Assembly (NCBI GenBank): GCA_037179385.1
Contig: CM074184.1
Location: 17,936,001 to 18,000,000 of the forward strand
From: Holothuria scabra
Taxonomy: Eukaryota > Echinodermata > Holothuroidea > Aspidochirotida > Holothuriidae
Length of the DNA stretch: 64,000 nucleotides
Direction: 5' to 3'
The notes under the pieces were generated by a model. It saw nothing but the letters and a program-made list of their open reading frames with translations, was not told the origin of the DNA and ran no database searches. The position numbers and the translations under genes are program-made. Below are positions 44,501-56,476 of this stretch, in pieces (within the stretch, counting starts at the first letter, position 1; every line of letters starts with the position of its first letter).

Positions 44501-47500
44501 AACCCGGACATTCAGTGATAGATTGCGGTGCAGCTCCTGGTTCTTGGACTCAGGTAGCAGTGAACAGAGTCAATGCACTCCCTACTGGTAAGTCAAAGAA
44601 AACTGAAATGAAGATTTTAAAGGGAATAAGCAGTACCCCCAATTTTTTTTTTGAAACATTTAAATCTGTTTTCCTTACAACAGTCTTTAATTAATAGAAT
44701 TTCAAAAAAAAAAAGCCTTGCAAATTGAAGGCAGTCTGCAGTAAATTTACTTATTCAAAAATAACCAGCAATGGTCACATGCAAATCTTTCCTGAAGTAC
44801 AGTAGTATGTTATTGTTATCCTGAACTGGTACCACAGCCTTATGTACAGGAGATCACATGTTCAATACAACCCAGGCTTCAAACAAATCCAGCTTTCCCA
44901 AGATGACCACCTAGTGCTGTGCTACAGTAGGTATAATTTTATGATGAATATAAGGCAACCCTTCCAACAATAAATAAACAGGAATGGAAGAATAGCATCA
45001 CAGTCCATCATTCTGATAGATGATGTTGACCTTTACTTCAATTCTTTCAAAAAATTGCAAGTTCCTCACAAAATACAGTAGTGCTGGGGCCCGTTCCACA
45101 AAGAGTTACGCACGATCTTAAGTTTGATTTACTGTTGGCTTAAGTATGGTGAATGAAACTTAAGATTGTGCGTAACTCTTTGTGGAACGGCCCCCTGAAC
45201 CAATAAATTTTACTGTAACTCTACTGAGTTTGTCCTTCTGGCCATAATGGTTTGCATTTCAGGGTGGTTCAAGGGGATTAGGGTTGTCTGCAGCCCCAAC
45301 CAATATTTCATAGCCCCTTTTGGACCCTCCCCCCCCCCCAAAAAAAAAAAAAAATTAATTAGCCCAACCATTTCATCAATCAGAGTATGATGACCAGTAT
45401 ATTTAGTCAATACACTTGAATGTTACAAATATGTTTTATCATGTTTGCACTTACTTTAAACATGCGAACAAAGTGTTTATTTTCACTGGTCTAAAGTCTG
45501 TATTCATGTCAGAAAAAATACCCTTAGAACAATCTTGTCAGGAACTGTTCTCAGTACTAATTATATGCCCATTTAAGCATTTGAAAATGACCATGAAAGT
45601 TGAAATTTGATAGCACTATATCTCAGAATAAGCTGAACGGGGATGTAGCCCTTCAGTGCACTTTAAGTAATTTGATTCCCTTTTTTGCGAGCACTTATTT
45701 CAGGATTTGTTGTAAGTTGTTATTTGAACCCCAAAGTTGTTGGGCATCTATTGTACGAGAATGGTAATCAGATCTGCTGCTCATTGAAGCAGCTAATAGG
45801 AGTAATGAACCAGTGGTCGGGTACTATAATTGGGAACCAAAGTTTTTCCCTAAAAACTGTGGTAGCCATGACGGATCTCCTTAAAGGCTAATACCCGGTG
45901 ATGTAATCATTTTGCCAAAATAATTTTTTATTGACATTCAAGATTCAGATTTTGGGGGTAAGTACAGAGTACATACAAGCTGTGGTAAAGACTCAAAAAT
46001 TCTCTGCATTTTATTCTGGAGAGGGAAAGTCAGCCTTTCAGACTTCTCTCTGAGACATTTAATTTGCTCAATTTTCAATCCTTTGAAGGAGGCAAAAGGA
46101 ACCACTGGGATGTTGGTGTCATGTGACCACAGTGCCTGCATTAGACACTTTTCTTCTATTGAACACAATGCCTCATGAAGGTATAAATTGGCTGATCTCA
46201 TACATTGCATGGACCATGTTCAGTAGATGATGGTCCCTACTGTTTTAGACTTTTAGTGGAGCTCAAAGTCAAGGAAAATGTTTTGGGATTAGACTTATAC
46301 TTTATGGATTTTTGTAACTCTTTACAAACACTGAGTAGATTTGCTGAACCGTTTATCTCAATTTTATTTTCTGAAATTTTTCATTTTAGCTTATTCTGTT
46401 AATTTCTATGCGTAAATGTTGTTTCCTTAAAACATACATGTGATAAGTGGTATTTTCATTACTGATTTTTTAAAATTTATTGAACATTCCATTACACTCC
46501 TTGTTTACCTAAAAAATGGTATATTTATTTTGTGCAAAAGTTTGGAAAATGCATGTGAGGGACTTACAGCAAGAGAAGAGTTACAAGATTTGTCTGATGT
46601 TTCAAAATGATAGATTCTCAAAATGATGACTATATAATATGAGTTCTGCAGATTCAATTGATGTACACTAGGTTTATCTTGTGGCCTAATTGAAATAAGC
46701 CTTACAGAGCATGTTGTTATATAAATAAATGTATGGGCTAATAGCCATTGTCTTGTGCTACTGTGGGGGGCACAGCCCAAGAATACATGGAAAACAGTGG
46801 GGTGTCATTGAATGCACAAGTGAAACAAGTATTATCAACACCACACGGCACGTCATAGTTGACAACCATCACTTATCATACAACCGTTGTAAGTTAAGTG
46901 ATGGCGCCAGTACAAAATTATTGTAGGCATATATAAAAGCGTGCACCCACTGACTATTGTGCAAATTTGTTCTCTCTCTTGGCTTCGTACAAAAACAATT
47001 TGGTTATAGTGTATAACCTCTGATTCATACATATCTTACTCAGTTCATTTTAAAGAGTGCTGTGTAGATAAAGATGTATGCTCAAATGTAATAATCAAGA
47101 CTATCTAGCAAGCCACATTTACTGTCCATGATGCATTGAAGAATACACTGAGGTGTTTTAATGAGACCGACAAAGGAACTGCCAGTCAGTATTCCAAATC
47201 AGATTTCAGACTGTAAGGAATACATCAAAATGTGTTCTTAAAAGGAAAGCAAGTAGCCTGGGCCCAAACCCAAAAGGGGCAGTTCAAAGACTGTCTATTC
47301 ATAGACGACCACCATCCCTAAGCACAAGGTGTATCATACACTTTGATATCTCAGTGGCAGTTGTACCCCTCACAGACTTGGTGGTCTTAAGTCTAAAGAC
47401 TGCGAAATTGGTCACTGAAGGTTGACCACTTTTACTATACTGATTATCTTTATTGATGCACAGCTGGGTTTACCAGCCACCATGTCATGGGGAAAACAAG

Positions 47501-49173
47501 TACATACAGTACAGTACATGCTCAGGTTGCCATGTATGAGATGGCGGCTTACATGTTCGCCACTTTTGCAGAAGCAGAAGACTTTTAGCCAGGAATTAGT
47601 CAAGGAGGGGGCAAACTTGTACAACTTTTTAGGCAGGGGGTGAAGTGACCAAGTCTAAGCATGTGCAAGGTGGTGAGAGTGTGGGGTTCAGGGGGTGTCC
47701 CCTGAGGCTCCCACAGTGTGACATTGTTTGGTTTTTATGTTCAAAAATGTGGGATTTGATGCATACCCCTGTACTTTTTACAGTACTTTGTATGCAGAAC
47801 GAGAAAAATTTATGTTTTTATGGACAGTTATAACATTTAAAACTTATGCTGGCAAATAATTTATTGTTCTACAAGTATGCAGAATCACATAACAATTTGA
47901 AACAAGTGTGAGTTGATGGTTTTGTTTAAAAGCCACATGTGCCTGATGCACACGTCCTACAATTTTTCTCCTTAAAATCTGGGAGTATCTGGGAGAAATT
48001 TTGGCCCAAAGAACCTCCCAGGTTGCTGGAAACGACACTTCCCAGGCCTGTCTACCACACACAAATAGTAGAAAACATAGTGGTATTTAACAAAAATCAT
48101 ACCAACATTTACTCAATGGGGAGGAGGACATTGGCTGCCCCCTTTTACCTCACCTTTGTCCATGCAACAGGTTTCTCTGACTCCATGTGAGGTAAGGCTT
48201 AAGGTTTTTTTCGCCTCAACTTATAACCTCCTGGTTAATCTACAGTAGTTTCGCCCACAGCTTTTTTCAAGTTGTTGTGCCCCGAAATGTTTCTCTATTC
48301 AATTGCCTATGAGGAGCATCACACACACACTGGCAGAAGGTTTCATTTTTGAAAGTCTTTGGTGTGACCCCGCCTGCGAATCTCCAAGCCCGCACTTTCC
48401 ATGTAAGAACTATCTATACTGCATGGAATTTGACACACACCCAGGTAACATTCCCATATTGGTTCCTTGTGGGTCCCATATCTTGGCCAAATGGTTTTGC
48501 ACCCAGGATTAATAAGGAACCCATTTGGGCTACCCCTTATGACCCATATGGTATAGTTCTGGGGCGCATGGAAACGACTGATACATGAAGTAATATGGGT
48601 TAGTCATAGAATATCCCTCATGCATGTGGGCTACCCATATGTGGCCCTTATCGATTTTGGGTGCAAAATCCTCATGTGGTAGCCATGTAGGTTCGCTACC
48701 AAGTTTACAAGTCAAAACATTATGTGTGAGTTTCCATTGTTGTTTCAGATCCTTCAAAGCGACAGGGGAAAGTCGTGGCAATAGACCTTCTTTACATTCC
48801 TCCCATCGATGGAGCTAACATTCTAGACCATTCAAACTTTTGTGAAGTGGACGTCCAACAAAGAATCCTCTCAAACTTAGAAGGAGAAAGAGCTGATATT
48901 GTTTTAAGTGACATGGCACCAAATGCTACAGGAATGCATGATATGGATCATGAAAATATTGTATCACTTTTTGAATCTTCATGGAAGTTTGCAAGACACA
49001 TTCTCTCTGAAAATGGTCATTTTGTCGGAAAGTTATGGAATGGTTATCACCTGAACAGACTGAAAAAGGAGTTGCATCCCTTTTTTCATTCTGTCAAAAT
49101 ACTGAAACCAGAAGCAAGTCGAAAGGATTCATCGGAAATTTTTGTCTTGGGTAGAGGATTTAAATCTTCATGA
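41442..49173 (+). CDS. MRM2: Mitochondrial rRNA 2'-O-ribose methyltransferase, MRM2 (FtsJ/RrmJ family)
   Basis: Three exons (41442-41594, 44434-44587, 48749-49173), all GT-AG, with phases 0 and 1, give a 243-residue protein; the vertebrate family member is of almost the same length. The FtsJ family transfers a methyl group from SAM to a ribose 2'-OH; MRM2 acts on the large mitochondrial rRNA. Visible features: an N-terminal basic, S/R-rich leader ([19 protein letters not shown]) fitting mitochondrial import; [12 protein letters not shown] with catalytic Lys62; SAM motif [14 protein letters not shown] at 81-94; VLSDMAPN with Asp157; [10 protein letters not shown] with Lys197; and [12 protein letters not shown] with Glu232, completing the K-D-K-E tetrad. 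No frame damage. Both introns contain MITEs and low-complexity tracts. No AATAAA lies close to the stop; one occurs near 50577, beyond SINE copies, so the 3' UTR may be long. Confidence 0.95.
41828..41867. repeat. Perfect 40-bp palindrome
   Basis: CTGAACATGCAGTGAGTAAA is followed immediately by its exact reverse complement, with no loop. It lies 234 bp into MRM2 intron 1. Confidence 0.95.
42200..44433 (+). other. MRM2 intron 1 (remainder): nothing coding
   Basis: AT-rich intronic sequence. It includes a poly-G run at about 43205-43222, where length in the assembly is unreliable, and a piece resembling the SINE tail ('attggttggaaactgg') at about 42668. Confidence 0.5.
44434..44587 (+). CDS. 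MRM2: MRM2 exon 2
   Basis: Acceptor TTTTACTGTAG and donor GTAAGT. Encodes [19 protein letters not shown] and the SAM-binding [11 protein letters not shown]. Ends with one base of the Asp103 codon. Confidence 0.95.
45086..45195. mobile_element. 110-bp hairpin MITE
   Basis: GGGGCCCGTTCCACAAAGAG plus TTACGCACGATCTTAAGTTT at the left is mirrored at the right with a couple of mismatches, leaving a loop of about 20 bp. It folds on itself almost completely. Confidence 0.85.
48460..48720. repeat. Imperfect inverted repeat
   Basis: The left arm 'ggttttgcacccagga...aaggaacccatttgggctac' matches, reverse complemented, the right arm 'ggattttgcaccc...taagggccacatatgggtag' at perhaps 75 percent. It ends about 30 bp before the MRM2 exon 3 acceptor and is probably an old fold-back element. 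Confidence 0.5.
48749..49173 (+). CDS. MRM2: MRM2 exon 3 (to the stop codon)
   Basis: Acceptor TTGTTTCAG. Begins with the rest of Asp103, then [18 protein letters not shown], the catalytic Asp in SDMAPN, Lys in VGKLWNG and Glu in SSEIFVLG. Stop at 49171-49173. Confidence 0.95.
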
Positions 49174-49284
49174 TTGAAAAACAAAGTGTAAAGTAGACGT
49201 AGTAAACTTTAAGAGGTACATCAGGGCCGCAGCCTCAGAGAGGTGGCTAGTCTTGGTGAAGACCGACTTTAATACCAGTTAGCA

Positions 49285-49520
49285 GAGCATTAACTTCTCA
49301 TTATTTGGTTAGAGCATCCGGCCTGCAGTCAGAAGTTCGAGCCCAAGAGGGGTCATACTGAAGACTTCAAAAATGGAACATTCTGCCATTGTGCTTGGTG
49401 CTTAGCATAAACAATGGAGAAGGGAAACACAGTCAGTAAGCCACAACTGGAAAAGGCCCCGGCCAGCTCAGCTTGAACCAATTGGTTGGAAACTGGGCCG
49501 TAAAACTCCATCTCACTAAC
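49285..49520 (+). mobile_element. tRNA-derived SINE (copy 4)
   Basis: Head 'tggttagagcatccggcctg' and B-box-like 'agttcgagccc', body with 'ttctgccattgtgcttggtg' and 'cttagcataaacaatggaga', tail 'ccagctcagcttgaaccaat' then 'tggttggaaactgggccgta'. It lies about 110 bp past the MRM2 stop, so probably in its 3' UTR. Confidence 0.85.
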
Positions 49521-49639
49521 TCTCTCTTTGAATACGCCCTCTATTACTTTCAGAAATTCTCAGCTTTGAAGCAGGTCTCCCTGCACAACAGTCAAGTTTA
49601 AAGCCTCCCCTCTCGAGTTTGAATTCTATAGGGTCAGTT

Positions 49640-49725
49640 AAGGTTTAGTTTTACGGCCCAATTGGTTTAAGTCGAGCTGGCCACAACGTTTTTCCAGTTT
49701 GACTCACTGCTTTCGAGGCAGAAAA
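49640..49725 (-). mobile_element. SINE tail fragment
   Basis: Minus-strand match to the family 3' end ('gtgagtcaaactggaaaaac', 'ccagctcgacttaaaccaat', 'tgggccgtaaaac'). Confidence 0.7.
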
Positions 49726-49984
49726 GGTGAAATAACGTCTTGACTATGACTACAGGGGGACAAGCAGGGGACAACTGCTCCGGAGAATTTCAAATCGTCA
49801 AATCGAACAATGTACAGTATCCACACCGCAAGCTAGTGACGGTGGTACTTTAATGTAAGCAGTTTTTGAACTTCTCCCTAAAGCTTTGGCCCAGACTACT
49901 GCCCTGTGCATAATTTGAAATGTTAAATGTATTTTGTCGGAAATACAGATATTAATCATGTTGGGATATTGATCGTGATTGATC

Positions 49985-50205
49985 GACTGCGTGGTCAAGT
50001 GGTTGGAGCATCCGACTTGTAGTCTGAAAATCCTGCCCGGGCCGTCCGAAGACTTTAAAAATGGGAACTTCTGCCATTGCGTTTGGTTTTCAGCATAAAC
50101 AATGGGGAAGGAAAAACACGCCATTGAACCACAACTGGAAAATCCTATGCGACTGGCACGACTGACAAGTTCATGGTCAGACACTGAACCGTAAAGTATC
50201 ATTTA
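49985..50205 (+). mobile_element. tRNA-derived SINE (copy 6)
   Basis: Head 'gcgtggtcaagtggttggag' and 'catccgacttgtagtctga', body 'ttctgccattgcgtttggtt', then a diverged tail ('ctggcacgactgacaagttc'). Same order as copy 4. Confidence 0.8.
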
Positions 50206-51504
50206 ACAAACTGATTGTAATGAACTGGTGAAAATTATGCAAATTCATAGACAGAAAAAATCCAAGAAACATCCCTTTGGAGAAACAAAGAGATAAAGAT
50301 AGCTTGGATGTGCAGATTCTCCTTCTGTCGAATGATCTTTTTTTTTATTTTGATACACAATCAAAAGTCATACAATCCAGGTACTTCACGAAGTTCACGG
50401 TACAAAAGACACGTACAGAATGCAAGTCTCATTGTAACCCCTCTATTTATTGCACAGAAATAACGGAAGAATATTTTAAGCGTTGCTATAATGATTTTTA
50501 CAGAATGGAATCCTTACATGTGGTCTGAAAATTAAAAGTTTAAAGTTATATAATGACACGTAAAGTTGAAGAGCAAAATAAAAACATGAATACATGATTG
50601 TGGACTATTGTGGAAACTGCTAGATATTACACTGATGACACTGTATGAAAAATTAGTTGAAAGATAATTTTTCGTGTCTTGGCAAAACTCAACTGTGGGT
50701 TTGTGCCTAATTTAGCGTTGTACGGTACATCTTAAGTCACACCGAGAGTCGATTTGTACGATAATTTGTTAGTTCACCATGAATTCAGTTGAGTGCGAGT
50801 CACTGCACATTTTTATAGTAGGTTTTAAAATCAAACAAGTGGACGCTAAAACAACCTTCCAGGAGAAAAGCCATGTGACATCATGCAAACTCGGGCACAG
50901 TAAAAATGCTAGATACTTCTGAGAATTAAATGTTTCTAAATCTTATTGCCCTCAGCCAATTCGGAGAAAAACGTAATGGAGCAGGTGTATCGAAGATATT
51001 GTTTTCAATTACTAGAAAAAGACTGGAAAAATCATTTCTAAGTCATCGATATATTTTTTGGAAATGAGTAACATCAACGATTCCAGAAAATTTATGTCAC
51101 AAGTCAAGGTTAACCGTAAATATTTTTTAAGCATACAATTAAACTGCCGTGAAAATATGTCCATTCAATTTATAGTATGTGGCACATAGAATCTTTTCTT
51201 TTTATGAGTCATCTTCCAATAAAGTATAAGTTAAGAATCCTCAAGCCAAAGTCCGCTAATTAAAGTTATTGTATCCTTTGGTATGGGTCAACTGTACATT
51301 GAATCTTTAGAGTATCAGCATAACTCTTTTGTGTGGTACCTCCTTTGTCCCTTCATGGCAAACACACTTTAAAGGTTACATTAATGTAATGCTGCGGGTT
51401 TTACTTGAAACATTGCAGCCATACAAAACCAAAAACGGAGAGAAATTTCAATGGCTCTTCATATCAGTCTCTTTAGTAAGCCGACTACCGCAAAAATTAC
51501 TGTA
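50206..51504. other. No gene seen
   Basis: AT-rich intergenic sequence. AATAAA at about 50577 could serve the MRM2 transcript. Nothing else is supported. Confidence 0.45.
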
Positions 51505-51755
51505 GTTAGTTAGGAGTTTTATGGCCCAGTTTCCAACATATTGATTCAAGTCGAGCCGGCCACGGCCTTTTTTTCCAGTAGTGACTCACTGGCTTGTTTT
51601 CACTACTCCATTGCTTATGCGGGGCATCACGCTTAACGAGAGTATGTTCCATTTTTAGAGCCTTTGGTTGACTCGACCTGGGAATGGAACCCGGGCCTTC
51701 TGCGTGAGAGGCGGATGTTCTACCATTAGACCAAACACGCGGTCTCCAAAAATTA
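51505..51755 (-). mobile_element. tRNA-Gly-like SINE (copy 7)
   Basis: The minus-strand head reads GTTTGGTCTAATGGTAGAAC then ATCCGCCTCTCACGCAGAAG and GCCCGGGTTCCATTCCC. These match the A and B boxes and loop layout of a glycine tRNA better than the other copies. The body and tail ('ggccgtggccggctcgactt', 'ttggaaactgggccataaaa') are the common family ones. Confidence 0.85.
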
Positions 51756-53611
51756 CTGTAGCCACTGCTTTCCATGAGAGAAACTGCCATTCAATAGCTT
51801 ACCTACAATTTTTTGCTCGAATATTGTATCGCTGAAAGGGTTAATGACTTAAATAAGCACAAAATATTTAAAAAAAAAAAAGAATGTAGATAGGCAGCCA
51901 CATATACTTCCAATGTAGGTGAAATGGATGATCAGGCTGCATGAACGTAATGGTTATATTAAACTTGTGATACCATGACGATCTTGCTCTTTCTTTTGAA
52001 GATACGCAGTATAATTTTAAAAAGAGAACACGTTGCACTTGTATTTGTGTTATTACGGCCGTGTATTCGATCGCAATATAACTACCTGAATGAAGAAACT
52101 CATGAATTCCTAATATCTGAACAAGAAGCCAAGTCGGTTAGAGCAATAATTGTCAAGTCAATTTGATCATATTTGATGGCTTATTTCTTTTTGGAATGTA
52201 CTTGTGTAAACATTTTTTATCGTTTCATTATTCGCTGATCATGAGAGGAAACTCCCCTTAGCTCATTTGCAAAAACTGAAGTACCCAAGCAGAAAAAAAT
52301 AAATAAATCCTGAGAGCTATCACTGCTTTTGTATACAGTGTCATAGAAGAATAGGAACACAATGCCTCTGTTGTGCTGGTCACTGGACATTTCCTGAGTA
52401 GTTTCATGGATCAATGCACACACACAATACTCCATTGAAATTGACTTAATCCATCTTTCCTGTCATGTGCCTGCTATGGCGGGTACCAAATTTGAAAAGT
52501 AGCTAAGGGGCTTTTCCTAGCATGTTATTCTGATTATGATTATGAACGTTATACTAAACTTGCCCAATCCTGCTGTATTGCATTTAATTTGCCAGATAGA
52601 TAATAATGAAATCCGATCTGTTTATTTCCTACAATGGATTTCAGAGATTGGTCGGACCTGTCCTAGGGTAGGCTACCCAAAGTCATGAATCGAAACCCGT
52701 CGTGTCTGAAATAGTTCACGCAATAGCCTTTAGTCTTCACTACCACCATTTCAATAGCTGTGTGATCTCATCTCAAAAATGCAGCGACAACATGACAGAA
52801 ATAAACCATTTATACAAAATTTGATACTTTGAAACAAAGACCTGTACATAAAAATAACGTGTCGATGAAAAAGCAGTTTAAACACTGACAGAAAAAAGCA
52901 TACAGTAAACCTAAGACGACGTTTTATTCTCAAATTGTGACTATATATAAAGAATGTGTGAGTTTGTTGAATATGAGTGGTCACGAATGGCAACATAGAG
53001 AAAAATGAAAAAAAAAAAAAAAAGGAACATGTAGATTTTCCCCTTCTTTCTGGGGTTAGGATATGGTATACTGCACATATCTTCTGCCAATTATGTGTTG
53101 AAGAGATATAATAAGCAGCTAGTATACACACATGCTGCAGTTCAGTGACTATCTCGCGTCATGAGTTGCTGGGTGAAGTCACGTTTTCTTACCCCAATCA
53201 TAGCCATTTACTACTTGCCCTTCTTTGTCTGCTCAAGAAACGTAACCATTGCGCGGCTTACCTGTACCTTTTACCTAGTGTTACTATTACATGGAGTTGT
53301 TTTAATGATTTTATTTAAATCGGGTGATATTGAAATTATGAACTCCTTACAAAAAGATATATTTGAGACAATTTTATAAAAAATTCTGATGAGTTCTGTA
53401 AAGAATGTGCAAAAATATTATTTGAGAAAATGAACTGATGAACGATTGAATGAATTTAAGTATAACATCAGTCATGAACCGTGCAATTTATCGCCTTACA
53501 ATGTCCTTCTTACTGCTGCTTCTGAACATACTGTAGATATTAAACATAGTGCCGGCTAGTTCCTCAGATTCCGTCAAGGGGTATAAGTGTGTGTATCCAC
53601 TTTACTTGCAG
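51756..53611. other. No supportable gene
   Basis: A frame ending YNYLNEETHEFLISEQEAKS then VRAIIVKSI (stop at 52164-52166) has protein-like composition but no clear acceptor or partner. A poly-A tract lies near 53008-53023. The rest shows no signal. Confidence 0.4.
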
Positions 53612-53764
53612 AATTTCGTAATGAACTTTTTAAATGCCCACCAGCGCTACAATATTGCACACGACTCTTTGGAACACCCATTCTCCCGCTCCCCCATAGC
53701 AATGAAAGTGGAGTCGGAATCGGGTTAAATAACAGCGAACAACCTTCTTCAAAACAAAACACTG
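53612..53764 (+). CDS. Candidate orphan exon, unknown protein
   Basis: 153 nt between a strong acceptor (TTTACTTGCAG) and donor (GTAAGC), open in one frame with phase 1 at both ends. Encodes FRNELFKCPPALQYCTRLFG then TPILPLPHSNESGVGIGLNN and SEQPSSKQNT. No family is recognised and no neighbouring exon was identified, so this rests on splice sites and frame alone. Confidence 0.35.
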
Positions 53765-55885
53765 GTAAGCGGGCGTGAGTGAAGTTTAACCTTACACTTA
53801 CATCCCTACGGATGAAAAACTCACAAATAAGTCTTTATTGAACTCGCAGGTGCTGCATATAAAATAGTTTACGTTTAGAATTTTGCACTTCTGTATCTTA
53901 AATTGTTTTGGGAAGGACGACATTATTCGATGAGTGCAATATGTCTTAATGAAATGACCCTACGCGTCGACTGCCTATACACTCGGTACCCTGATTCCAC
54001 CAATTTCTTCATCACTCGTATACATAGTGTATGGTAACTTGGTAAGTACAGAAATTGATTGTGAATCCTTTCACTTTCACTAGCTTATAGCTGTAACAAG
54101 CCCTTCAGCAGTTCACGGCAGAAGAAAAAACCCAAATGAACGTACCGTATACACAAAACTTAAAATCATTGTAAAAAAAAAAAAACGTTTTAATTTCTTG
54201 AAATACAATTGTTATTAGTTTAAATGTTAGTACTGACTTACACTCTTAGCAGTGGTTGTTAACACGATTTCACTTGCATCAACCATAACGGGTTTGCAGT
54301 ACAGTCTGTTCTACAAACCGTCCTATTTTTGCATAAATAGCACACGTGTACATATGCATAGTGAAATTGTTTGCTTTCTAAATTACGTTTTGTAAACCAC
54401 CTCGCTTTTGCACTGTTACTTCCTCTATATGTACAATGTACAAATCTAATGGTATAGAGCAATAGACAACCGCACAAAAACTCAAAGTAGCACTGGACTA
54501 GCCTGAAACTAAATGTGTCAGGAAAAGCGGTTGATCCCTGAAAATGTTTGCTGTAGTACCCTTGAAGCCCCTCCCTCCCCCCCCCCCCCCTCCGAGCAAC
54601 CTTTCCGCCCTGTGACAGCTTTCCACCCTTCAATAAATTGTATGGCAACATGCCTGGCTGAGTATCCACCGTTAGGGTCATTCAGGATAAACATGCGAAT
54701 GTTCAGTACTTTAACAACCAGAAATCCACCAAGACTCAGTGAGTACTTGTCGAACTTTGGAATTCTTGAGTAATTTTTAAATTTTCACCTCTAGTGACCC
54801 TAGATGACTGCCTTGGAAATTTGGGCAAATTTGCTTTTTGACCTCTGGTTACCAAGCACAAATCTTGGAAACCCTTAATAATGCCTGGTTTATGACCTCT
54901 GATAACCTCAGATGGATGATTTTACCTATAGTGATTTGACATGATCTCTGATCTGCATCTTAGACTACGGCTCTCATTCGTATGATGCCTACTTGCCAAT
55001 TACGTTTTCGTAAAAAGTCTAGGGTGAGTCATTCCTACAGTTACTTGAGATATCGGGTTTACAAGGATTATGGCTTTGGCCATCTTTTGGTGAGCCCAAA
55101 TTACCTTTGACTTCACACAAAACACACATTCACACACGCCATTACCATCGCATAGATCCCTTGCCGGCATTTGGCGAGTAATTAAATGTATGTGACTGAA
55201 AAAGAGCCAGTCGTGGTTATGGAAGGTCTACTAAATGGTAATATATGGTACTTTTAACCAGTTGCAGGGTGCAGCCCGCTGTCGAAAAACAGGACTTACT
55301 TGACATAGCCTACACTTACACACACTTGACACACATCAGCTTTTAATTTCATTTAAATAACCAGTTTTTGAAATGATTACCAACATAACGGGAGTTAAAG
55401 TTGTCGAACTTTCAACGAAACTACAAATGACAAAATTCACGTGACCTGGAACTAATCCAGTTCACTTGAAGACTACTTGAAGTAACCACCTTGGAGTAAG
55501 GGTCAGACGATCTGTCCATTCCACAAAAGGAGGAATGCCTGTTTTGATCCTGAAACAGGTTACACTATACTGGTTGTAGTCCTAATATCAAGTTAAATAC
55601 ACTGGCATGTCACAGTCCAGACTAATGTAGTCGAATCTAACTCCTCTCATCAGAATTTGTATCACAAGATTACTCAAAAGACCGGTCTTTAATTGCTTGC
55701 TTCTCCATGTTCATCACACTAGAAAACATACTCTTTGCTCGTTTCATTTATCCTTGCTCCACCACCATTCTTGTTTTTGTCTGTATTATAAAAATTGAGT
55801 CACGAGGACCCCATCTTTTCCAATACCTCATTTCTTTTCATCAATTTATGAACCTTTCCATCAATTTTAGTAACCTACTGTACGT
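53765..55885. other. No gene; decayed DR1-like repeat
   Basis: Between 54780 and 55110 phrases of the 142-bp repeat recur ('cacctctagtgaccctagat', 'gacctctgataacctcagat', 'gagatatcgggtttacaagg', 'aaattacctttgacttcaca'). The remainder shows nothing. Confidence 0.5.
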
Positions 55886-56476
55886 TTACACCGATGTCGG
55901 TACAAATTTATTAGCAGTGGGAATATCTCCATTTTCAATGTCATCCTGTGGACTCGATTCACTTGCATCCAAATTAGAGGAATCTTCCTCCGGTAACGTC
56001 TCTAGTCTCGTTCTCAAACCAAATTTAGCACTTATTGCCATCATGTCTAATCGACTATTTATCATGTTGTCTTCGCTTGGTGTAGGTGACCCGGATGTGG
56101 TGCAAGGGTCGGTACTCGTAGTAGCAAGTGTGGACGATTTTGTTTCGTTCTTATTTTGTTTGGTTTTTCCACCGCAAGATTTCGCACTTGGGGCTTTTCC
56201 ACAAGCAGCTTTATGAGCACCCGGTCGCTTCCTACCTTTCCTATGTTCGTCGGCACATTTACAGTGAGGTCCATGGGCATCAATATTTCGTCGAAAGTGG
56301 GTGTCAATACATGGTTTTAAAAGAAACACTGCCCCCAATACTGCTAAACCGACCCCTAAGACGACAAACGGGATACTTTGCATCCATTGTGAGATAACTA
56401 TTGAACAGCCGAAACCCATCAGCAAAGCACCAACGATCAGGCTTGCCATTATGCGTGCACAAGTGACTTTTGCCAT
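55886..56476 (-). CDS. Two-pass membrane protein, 196 aa, unknown family
   Basis: A single uninterrupted frame starting in a good context (CACCATGG) and ending FVPTSV-stop. Residues about 9-29 and 35-55 are two hydrophobic segments joined by a short turn (QWMQS), so a hairpin in the membrane is likely. Residues 56-110 form a cysteine- and lysine-rich stretch (PHCKCADEHRKGRKRPG, SCGGKTKQNKNETK). The rest is rich in serine, threonine and acid (LPEEDSSNLDASESSPQDD). Small two-pass proteins with such tails occur among TMEM and similar families, but none is recognised. The opposite strand carries a long frame over the same bases; its composition and lack of features make it the shadow. An ATTAAA on the minus strand near 55690 could end the transcript. 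Confidence 0.65.
   Translation of the reverse strand: MAKVTCARIMASLIVGALLMGFGCSIVISQWMQSIPFVVLGVGLAVLGAVFLLKPCIDTHFRRNIDAHGPHCKCADEHRKGRKRPGAHKAACGKAPSAKSCGGKTKQNKNETKSSTLATTSTDPCTTSGSPTPSEDNMINSRLDMMAISAKFGLRTRLETLPEEDSSNLDASESSPQDDIENGDIPTANKFVPTSV

Larger units (their letters stand above)
44588..48748 (+). other. MRM2 intron 2: MITEs, no second gene seen
   Basis: Contains the hairpin MITE at 45086, a C-run/A-run at about 45330-45354 and an inverted-repeat block at 48460-48720. Short open frames lack splice or family support. Confidence 0.5.

Noticed and set aside
51690..51755. Glycine tRNA gene on the minus strand
   Set aside because: The cloverleaf is incomplete at the 3' side and continues into the SINE body; it is a SINE head, not a functional tRNA.
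55707..56216. 169-codon frame on the plus strand
   Set aside because: It overlaps the minus-strand 196-aa gene almost entirely, lacks motifs and starts mid-way in AT-rich sequence; the minus strand has the start context and membrane segments.
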